A DNA stretch of 10,542 nucleotides. Source: Methanomicrobiales archaeon (lineage in GTDB: Archaea > Halobacteriota > Methanomicrobia > Methanomicrobiales > JACTUA01). Position numbers and translations under genes: made by a program. Each line of letters starts with the position of its first letter. Position 1 is the first letter of the stretch. The stretch is from NCBI GenBank assembly GCA_028678905.1, contig JAJRCO010000332.1, positions 1 through 10,542 of the forward strand, written 5' to 3'. Below the pieces are notes generated by a model. It was not told where the DNA came from. It searched no databases and saw only the letters and a list, made by a program, of their open reading frames with translations. Below, one piece after another: positions 5,801-10,542 of this stretch.

Positions 5801-6523
5801 TTGCAGGTCAACTTCGGGGGATTCATTCCTTTAGGCACGGTCGACTGGTATGGAATTGCGACCTGCACGGTGTTCCTCCGTGGTTGCCCAGTCCGCTGTG
5901 CCTATTGCCATAACCGGGATCTCCAGGAGGGGGAGGACTGGCGGGATGTCAACGAAGTCCTGGAGATGATCCGCTCCTCCCGCATGCTGGTGAGCGGGGT
6001 GGTTTTCTCCGGCGGCGAGCCAGCTATGCAGAAGGATCCCTTGGTGTATCTGGCAACGAAAAGCAGGGAGATGGAACTGAGGGTAGGGGTTCAGACCAAC
6101 GGCGTCTTCCCGGAAACCCTGCAGGAGCTGATCGCCCGCCGGGTTGTGGATCGCATTGCGCTGGATGTAAAAGCCCGGTGGGAGAGATATGACAATCTGT
6201 TCAAGAAAAAGTTCTCCCGCCAGGTGCAGGAGTCCCTCAGCCTGTGCAGCAGTGCGTATCAGCAGAGAACCCTGCAGGAATTCGAGGTAGTCATCACTCT
6301 GTTCCGGGGATATGAAGACGAGGTGAAATACATCGCCTCCGAATTGCCGGATGGAATCCTTGTCCTTCAGCAGGGGATGGTGGGCTCTATCCCTCCTCTT
6401 CAGGACGAAGAATTGCGATCCATCGCCGATGGCCTGGGTATGAAGGTGAAGATCCGCACCCGCGTGGAAGGAGAGGTCGTGTATGATGGTGGCAGGGGTC
6501 GTCGGGCTACCGGCAAGCGGTAA
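5801..6523 (+). CDS. Radical SAM protein, anaerobic ribonucleotide reductase activating protein-like (NrdG type)
   Basis: Glycyl-radical-enzyme activase family. The N-terminus reads VNFGGFIPLGTVDW and is followed by the cluster motif CPVRCAYCHN (C29, C33, C36, counting from the TTG start), then VVFSGGEP (68-75) for SAM binding and a later IALDVKA strand. The length of 240 aa is normal for the archaeal NrdG/PflA-like activases that make the glycyl radical on class III ribonucleotide reductase; no nrdD is in view, so the partner is inferred. The frame opens at ATG 5771, which has no ribosome-binding site. TTG 5801 has GGTGG 4 nt upstream and gives the family's usual start, so I prefer it. The 3' end overlaps the next gene by 41 nt. 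First gene of a four-gene operon. Confidence 0.75.
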   Translation: MQVNFGGFIPLGTVDWYGIATCTVFLRGCPVRCAYCHNRDLQEGEDWRDVNEVLEMIRSSRMLVSGVVFSGGEPAMQKDPLVYLATKSREMELRVGVQTNGVFPETLQELIARRVVDRIALDVKARWERYDNLFKKKFSRQVQESLSLCSSAYQQRTLQEFEVVITLFRGYEDEVKYIASELPDGILVLQQGMVGSIPPLQDEELRSIADGLGMKVKIRTRVEGEVVYDGGRGRRATGKR

Positions 6524-7034
6524 GGGCGAATTCTCCCAGGTGGCACACGAGCTGGGTATCCCGGTAGTGGTCATGGGAGATGTGATCCGGCGTGCGGTGC
6601 TCGAGTCCGGAGGGCAACCCACGGACGAAAATCTCGGTCAGATGGGAAATCGTCTACGCGCTGATGAAGGGATGGATGCTATCGCCAGGCGATGCATTCC
6701 CCGAATTGAGGAGCAGACTGCATCCCTGGTGGTGGTGGATGGTATCAGAGGAGAGGCGGAGGTCAGACTGTTGAGGAATCATTTTCCGGACTTCTACCTG
6801 ATCGCGATCCAGGCCGAATTCCCGACCCGTCTCCGGCGCCTGGGCAACAGGAAAAGGTCCGACGACTCTGCTCTGGAGATGGATCTACTCCAGCGGGACG
6901 CCCGCGAACGGGCCTGGGGGCTGGCCCGGGCCCTGGAGGAAGCCGACTGCGCCCTGGAAAATGAAGGAGACCTGGCCGCGTTCCGGGAAAAAGTGCGGGT
7001 GGTTCTATCCCGGTTACGGGAGGAGGCCACATGA
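6483..7034 (+). CDS. UPF0200 family P-loop kinase (nucleoside/adenylate-kinase-like)
   Basis: 183-aa archaeal P-loop NTPase resembling adenylate and dephospho-CoA kinases; its physiological substrate is not established as far as I know. Seen: Walker A GLPASGKG (8-15, with Gly in place of the usual S/T, as is common in this family), VVVMGDVIRRAV (28-39), DEGMDAIARRCIP (61-73) and Walker B-like VVVDGIRGE (83-91). A basic segment RKRSDD (123-128) may be the lid. ATG 6483 is preceded by GAGGT at 5 nt. An ATG immediately after it (6486) is possible, but the first one fits the family spacing to the P-loop. The gene starts inside the radical SAM gene and ends with an ATGA overlap with the next one, so all are translated from one message. 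Confidence 0.8.
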   Translation: MMVAGVVGLPASGKGEFSQVAHELGIPVVVMGDVIRRAVLESGGQPTDENLGQMGNRLRADEGMDAIARRCIPRIEEQTASLVVVDGIRGEAEVRLLRNHFPDFYLIAIQAEFPTRLRRLGNRKRSDDSALEMDLLQRDARERAWGLARALEEADCALENEGDLAAFREKVRVVLSRLREEAT

Positions 7035-7801
7035 TCCAGTACTACTTCTCCTCATCCCGTCTAATCTGGGGCTCCACAGATTGGGTCGCGGACCTGGAGA
7101 GGATCGGGTACACAGGCTGGGAGATTGTGGCCGACGGGAAATATCGGTTCGATAACCCTGATTCTTTCCGGTCTATATGCGAGACTCTGGAGGTTACCCA
7201 CCTTCAAGCGACCGTACATGCCCCCTACAGCGATCTGAACCCGGCATCCCTGAATTATCCGATCTGGAAGGAATCGGTGCGTCAGATCTGCACCTGCATC
7301 AACCGTTCGGCAGAGATCACCGATCAGGTGACCATCCACCCCGGGTATCTTTCACCGGTAGGAAAGCTGGTTCCGGAAAAGGTATGGATGCTGCAGAAAG
7401 ACGCATTGCGGGAGATTGGGGCTTGTTCCCTCGAGGCAGGAGTACGGGCTAATCTCGAGAACATGGGGGGCGCACGGGAGTTCCTTGGCCGGCTGCCGGA
7501 GGAACTTGCGGGTATGGTGGAAGGGATCGAGGGTATCGGGATCACCTGTGATCTCGGTCATGCTCACACGCTTGGAAAGGTAAAAGAATTCCTGAACTTT
7601 CTGCCAATGGTACACCATCTCCACATCCATGACAATCATGGAGAATACGATGAACATCTGGCCCTGGGAGACGGGACCATTGACTGGGAGGTGGCCGGGA
7701 AGGCGGTGCGAGAACGGTATTCCGGAATCGCCGTGGTGGAAGGCCGGAATCTGGAAGAAGCCAGGAAGAGCTACGGGGTCTGCAGGAGGTGTATCCTATA
7801 A
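7031..7801 (+). CDS. TIM-barrel protein, xylose isomerase-like / AP endonuclease 2 family
   Basis: 256 aa, recognised as the xylose-isomerase-like TIM barrel shared by sugar-phosphate isomerases/epimerases and endonuclease IV. Strand-end motifs in order: ATVHAPYSDLNPAS (60-73), VTIHPGY (100-106), RANLENM (139-145), ITCDLGHAHT (171-180), HHLHIHDNHGEYDEHLALGDG (195-215) and VVEGRN (235-240). H63, H103, E143, D174, H177, H200 and E237 are likely divalent metal ligands. The set is close to endonuclease IV-like centres, but the protein is short and lacks clear DNA-binding signatures, so sugar isomerase and nuclease are both open. The ATG overlaps the UPF0200 stop (ATGA) with AGGAGG 4 nt upstream. 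It ends at TAA 7799-7801, overlapping the start of RNase Z. Confidence 0.8.
   Translation: MIQYYFSSSRLIWGSTDWVADLERIGYTGWEIVADGKYRFDNPDSFRSICETLEVTHLQATVHAPYSDLNPASLNYPIWKESVRQICTCINRSAEITDQVTIHPGYLSPVGKLVPEKVWMLQKDALREIGACSLEAGVRANLENMGGAREFLGRLPEELAGMVEGIEGIGITCDLGHAHTLGKVKEFLNFLPMVHHLHIHDNHGEYDEHLALGDGTIDWEVAGKAVRERYSGIAVVEGRNLEEARKSYGVCRRCIL
7784..7791 (+). promoter_or_regulatory. Perfect Shine-Dalgarno overlapping the GTG of RNase Z
   Basis: AGGAGGTG is a full complement to the usual 16S rRNA 3' end. The GTG proposed as the RNase Z start is its own last three bases, so it cannot serve that codon. Correct spacing points to the ATA at 7798-7800, which overlaps the upstream TAA as ATAA. 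Confidence 0.6.
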
Positions 7802-8736
7802 CAGGAGAGACACTCCAGGTATATTTCCTGGGGACCGCCGGGGCGATGCCCACCCCGAACCGGAATCCACCCTGTGTACTGATCCGGCGGGGTGCGGATA
7901 CGCTGCTCTTTGACTGCGGCGAGGGCGTCCAGCAGCAGATGATGCGGGCGAAGACAGGGTTCCTGGTCCAGGGTATCTTCATCTCCCACTGGCATGCTGA
8001 TCATTTCCTGGGGGTCTTCGGTCTTGTCCAGACCCTGGCATTCATGGGTCGTACCGATCCCCTCCCCATCTATGGACCGGAAGGATGTCAAGAATTCGTC
8101 CAGAATATCCGGCAGCTCTTCCGGTATCAGGTCCGTTTCCCCCTCCAGGCGGTCCAGCTGGAACCCTTCGAAGCGGTGTCATGCGAGGGATATGTAGTGC
8201 AGGCCCTTCCCACCTCCCACGGTACTCCGGGCCTGGGCTACATCCTGGCCGAACACTCCCGGCCGGGTCGTTTCAATCGGGAAAAGGCGATCGCACTGGG
8301 TGTTCCTCCCGGACCACTCTTTGGACGACTGCAGGCCGGAGAATCGTTGCAGGTGACCAGAGAAGGAGAACCGGTCGAGATCCATCCGGATGATGTGATG
8401 GGTCCCCCCCGCCCCGGACGTAAGATCGTGTACTCCGGGGATACCCGTCCGGTCTACCAAGAGTGGAAGTCTGTCGCCTGCGATGCCGACCTGCTTATCC
8501 ACGATGCGACCTTTGATGATCAGGAAATAGAGCGGGCGCGGGAGGTATACCACTCCACTGCCGGAGAAGCGGGCAGGGCGGCGCAATTCCTGCGGTCCTC
8601 CGCCCTGGCTCTTGTCCATATCAGTTCACGATACACCAACACGGCGAACCATATAAAAGACGCGAGAAAATCTTTCTTGGGTACCGTCACCGCCCCTCCC
8701 GATCTGACGGTACTGGATATTCCGTTTCGCGATTAA
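7789..8736 (+). CDS. rnz: Ribonuclease Z (tRNA 3' endonuclease, short form)
   Basis: Metallo-beta-lactamase-fold nuclease that removes 3' trailers from pre-tRNA; acts as a dimer and makes the end ready for CCA addition. Seen (numbering from GTG 7789): LGTAGAMPTP (14-23), FDCGEG (41-46), metal motif HWHADH (67-72), LPTSHGTPGLGY (140-151, H144), YSGDTR (215-220, D218), HDATF (238-242), HSTAGEA (255-261) and H277. All catalytic ligands are present, and the length (312-315 aa) is normal for the archaeal/bacterial short form. The start is uncertain. GTG 7789 is the first standard start, but its ribosome-binding site would overlap it. ATA 7798 has a perfect AGGAGGTG 6 nt upstream and yields ITGETLQVYF, where homologs, as far as I recall, begin M-x-GETL. 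Last gene of the operon. Confidence 0.93.
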   Translation: MYPITGETLQVYFLGTAGAMPTPNRNPPCVLIRRGADTLLFDCGEGVQQQMMRAKTGFLVQGIFISHWHADHFLGVFGLVQTLAFMGRTDPLPIYGPEGCQEFVQNIRQLFRYQVRFPLQAVQLEPFEAVSCEGYVVQALPTSHGTPGLGYILAEHSRPGRFNREKAIALGVPPGPLFGRLQAGESLQVTREGEPVEIHPDDVMGPPRPGRKIVYSGDTRPVYQEWKSVACDADLLIHDATFDDQEIERAREVYHSTAGEAGRAAQFLRSSALALVHISSRYTNTANHIKDARKSFLGTVTAPPDLTVLDIPFRD

Positions 8737-8741
8737 GCCCC

Positions 8742-8756
8742 CTCCGATACTCGGAG
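8742..8756 (+). other. Short stem-loop after RNase Z
   Basis: CTCCGA, TAC, TCGGAG: a perfect 6-bp stem with a 3-nt loop, 5 nt after the rnz stop. No T tract follows, so it is not a canonical terminator. It could protect or define the 3' end of the operon message. Confidence 0.35.
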
Positions 8757-8956
8757 ACATCCCTTAACTATACCTTGATATCCGAAGAAACAGAGTACTA
8801 GATCAGGAAAATACGGCACTATTGTGCTAGGCCGTTCGGTGAAAAGAGGAAATTTCTTCAACAATCTCATAGCCTCTCCGGGCAGGAAGATCCGGCGACA
8901 GTTCTCTCCTCCCACACCGGTCGATGAATACCAATAGGGCTATGGAGTCAAAAAGA
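8757..8956 (+). other. Intergenic region / leader of the RecJ-like gene
   Basis: No gene supported. A weak TATA-like CTATACC at about 8768-8774 would give a leader of about 150 nt. A bulged stem-loop (ACGG...CCGT enclosing CAC-TATT-GTG) lies around 8815-8836. Ribosome-binding signals for the following gene are at its very end. Confidence 0.25.
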
Positions 8957-10542
8957 ATGGCAGCAGAAACAGGAATCATCGTATACCATCTCAGTCCCGA
9001 CTGTATGTTGAGCGAGGTGGAAGAGGGAAAGATCTATGTCGCCCGGGTTCAGGGGTTTGCAAATTTCGGGGTCTTTGTTCAGTTGAACGACCGAATAAAA
9101 GGGCTCATTCACAAGAGTAATCTCAAGGGAAAACACAGTGAGCGTGATTCGGTGCTGGTGAAGGTACTCGCGATCCGCAATGATGGGAGAATCGATCTGG
9201 AAGAAGTGACGCCTTCCGTCTACCATACCGAGATGGTGGTCCGAAGGTCCGCACCGGTGCTGTTAAACGACCTGTCCCGGTTCATCGGGAGGACCGTGCG
9301 CATAGAGGGGGTCGTCGCCCAGATCAAACAGACCAGTGGACCCACCATCTTTACCATCGCCGATGGCTCCGGGGTGGGAAACGCAGCCGCCTTTGTGGAG
9401 GCAGGCGTGCGGGCCTATCCGGAAGTGCAGCTCGGGGACACGGTCACCATCATCGGAGAAGTGATGACCCGGAATAGTCAGCTCCAGGTAGAGGTGTCGT
9501 CGATCGCGGTCCTGACCGGAGACGAGCAGGAACGGGTTAAGGTGGCCTTCGAGCAGATCATTGAGAGCCGGGCTGAACCTCAGGATCTTCCCTTCCTGGT
9601 GCAAAGTGAGATCCTGGAGAAGCTGCGGCCGGAGATACGGAAAGTGGCCAAGCTGATCCGCAGGGCAATTTTTGAAGCACAGCCGATTGTGATTCGACAT
9701 CACGCCGATGCCGATGGGATCTGTGCTGCCGTGGCAATCGAGCTTGCGGTCAGCAGCCTTATCCGGGAAAGCGGTGGAGACTTCGACGCTGAGTATTTCA
9801 TGGTGAAGCGATCTCCCTCCAAGGCGCCCTTCTACGAGATCGAGGATATCACCCGGGATCTGGATTTCGCCCTGAAGGACAATGTGCGGTACGGCCAGAA
9901 ACTCCCCCTCATCCTGCTGATGGACAACGGGTCTACCCTTGAGGATGAGCCCTCCATGCGCATGGCCCAGGTATACCGGATTCCGATGCTGGTGGTGGAC
10001 CACCATCATCCGGACCGGGAGATCGACCAGTACCTTCTTGCGCACGTTAACCCCTATCATGTCGGGGGAGACTTTGGGATCACTTCCGGAATGCTGGGTA
10101 CCGAGATTGCCCGGCTGGTTAATCCCTCCACGGAAGGACAGATCCTTCATTTCCCGGCCGTTTCCGCTGTCGGGGACCGTAGCGAAGCCCGAGAACGCGG
10201 CCTCTATCTCTCGTTGGTCTCTGACTCCTATCCAGAAGAGGTGTGTAAGGAGATCGCCCTGGCCCTCGACTACGAGCAGTTCTGGCTGCGGTTTAATGAC
10301 GGGCGGGAGCTGGTAAAATACATCCTTGATGTGACCCGGGACCATGAGGGGCATCGGGCGCTGGTACGGCTCCTGGTCGACCAGGCAAACGCCATGATCG
10401 AGGATCAGATGGCGGCGTTGATTCCGCATGTGGAATCGCGGATCCTTTCTAACGGTGTGAATCTTTTCCTCTTCGATGTGGAACTGTTCGCTCATAAATT
10501 CACCTTCCCTCCCCCGGGGAAAACCTCCGGTGAAGTGCACGA
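8957..10542 (+). CDS. Archaeal RecJ-like DHH-family phosphoesterase with S1 and OB domains; 3' end outside window
   Basis: 528 codons are visible, open to the window edge. Order: S1 RNA-binding domain (about 20-84, with VQGFANFGVFVQL and GLIHKSNL); OB-fold of the tRNA-anticodon type (about 112-186, RIEGVVAQIKQTSG then FTIADGSG); helical linker; DHH domain with motif I HHADADG (248-254), motif II LMDNGST (321-327), motif III DHHHPD (348-353) and motif IV GDRSEA (406-411), all metal-binding residues intact. The C-terminal DHHA1-type domain probably begins near the edge. This is the archaeal RecJ-like exonuclease group; a related archaeal RecJ (GAN) works at the replisome, but the S1 domain suggests RNA or RNA-DNA substrates here. 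ATG 8957 has GGAG 9 nt upstream; in-frame ATG 8942 would add five residues with a poorly spaced AGGG. Same strand as rnz, 220 bp away. Confidence 0.9.
   Translation, partial: MAAETGIIVYHLSPDCMLSEVEEGKIYVARVQGFANFGVFVQLNDRIKGLIHKSNLKGKHSERDSVLVKVLAIRNDGRIDLEEVTPSVYHTEMVVRRSAPVLLNDLSRFIGRTVRIEGVVAQIKQTSGPTIFTIADGSGVGNAAAFVEAGVRAYPEVQLGDTVTIIGEVMTRNSQLQVEVSSIAVLTGDEQERVKVAFEQIIESRAEPQDLPFLVQSEILEKLRPEIRKVAKLIRRAIFEAQPIVIRHHADADGICAAVAIELAVSSLIRESGGDFDAEYFMVKRSPSKAPFYEIEDITRDLDFALKDNVRYGQKLPLILLMDNGSTLEDEPSMRMAQVYRIPMLVVDHHHPDREIDQYLLAHVNPYHVGGDFGITSGMLGTEIARLVNPSTEGQILHFPAVSAVGDRSEARERGLYLSLVSDSYPEEVCKEIALALDYEQFWLRFNDGRELVKYILDVTRDHEGHRALVRLLVDQANAMIEDQMAALIPHVESRILSNGVNLFLFDVELFAHKFTFPPPGKTSGEVH

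Noticed and set aside
8733..8915. 60-codon minus-strand ORF between rnz and the RecJ-like gene
   Set aside because: No ribosome-binding site and no family resemblance; it overlaps a likely mRNA 3' end and leader on the other strand.
9263..10540. 425-codon open frame on the minus strand
   Set aside because: It is antisense to the S1/OB/DHH gene, whose plus-strand frame is open throughout and carries all four DHH motifs.

Overview
The window reads as a compact archaeal chromosome segment, most likely from a methanogenic euryarchaeon of the Methanomicrobiales. Support: an archaeal bifunctional fructose-1,6-bisphosphate aldolase/phosphatase, a VAT/Cdc48 ATPase linked to Hsp20, a UPF0200 kinase, an archaeal RecJ-like S1/OB/DHH protein, TATA-type promoters and oligo-T terminators. 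The order-level assignment is inference. There is no sign of mobile elements, CRISPR arrays, tRNA or rRNA.

Left half, all on the minus strand: thiC (4215-5489), a possible 28-residue small ORF (4081-4167), a 5-formyltetrahydrofolate cyclo-ligase gene (3456-4029) whose frame is broken by one extra base in a C/G homopolymer, the cdc48-hsp20 operon (3394 down to 526; 4-nt gap), and the 5' end of fbp running off the left edge. The cdc48 promoter lies in a 61-bp gap. It carries a TATA box and, over the expected transcription start, an imperfect match to the heat-shock operator known from Archaeoglobus (CTAAC-N5-GTTAG).

A divergent intergenic region of about 310 bp (5490-5800) separates this block from a plus-strand operon of four overlapping genes: a NrdG-like radical SAM activase, a UPF0200 P-loop kinase, a TIM-barrel sugar isomerase/AP-endonuclease-like protein and RNase Z (5801-8736). 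After a 220-bp gap comes a RecJ-like DHH phosphoesterase with S1 and OB domains that runs off the right edge.

The most useful points for a second look are: the frameshift in the cyclo-ligase; the heat-shock operator candidate; a probable AUA start codon for RNase Z, where a perfect Shine-Dalgarno sits 6 nt upstream and an ATAA overlap replaces the usual ATGA; the coding overlap in which nrdG ends inside the P-loop of the next gene; and a perfect 7-5-7 inverted repeat upstream of thiC. I did not find a convincing new multi-gene defence or mobile system. The window is mostly housekeeping genes with some unusual details.
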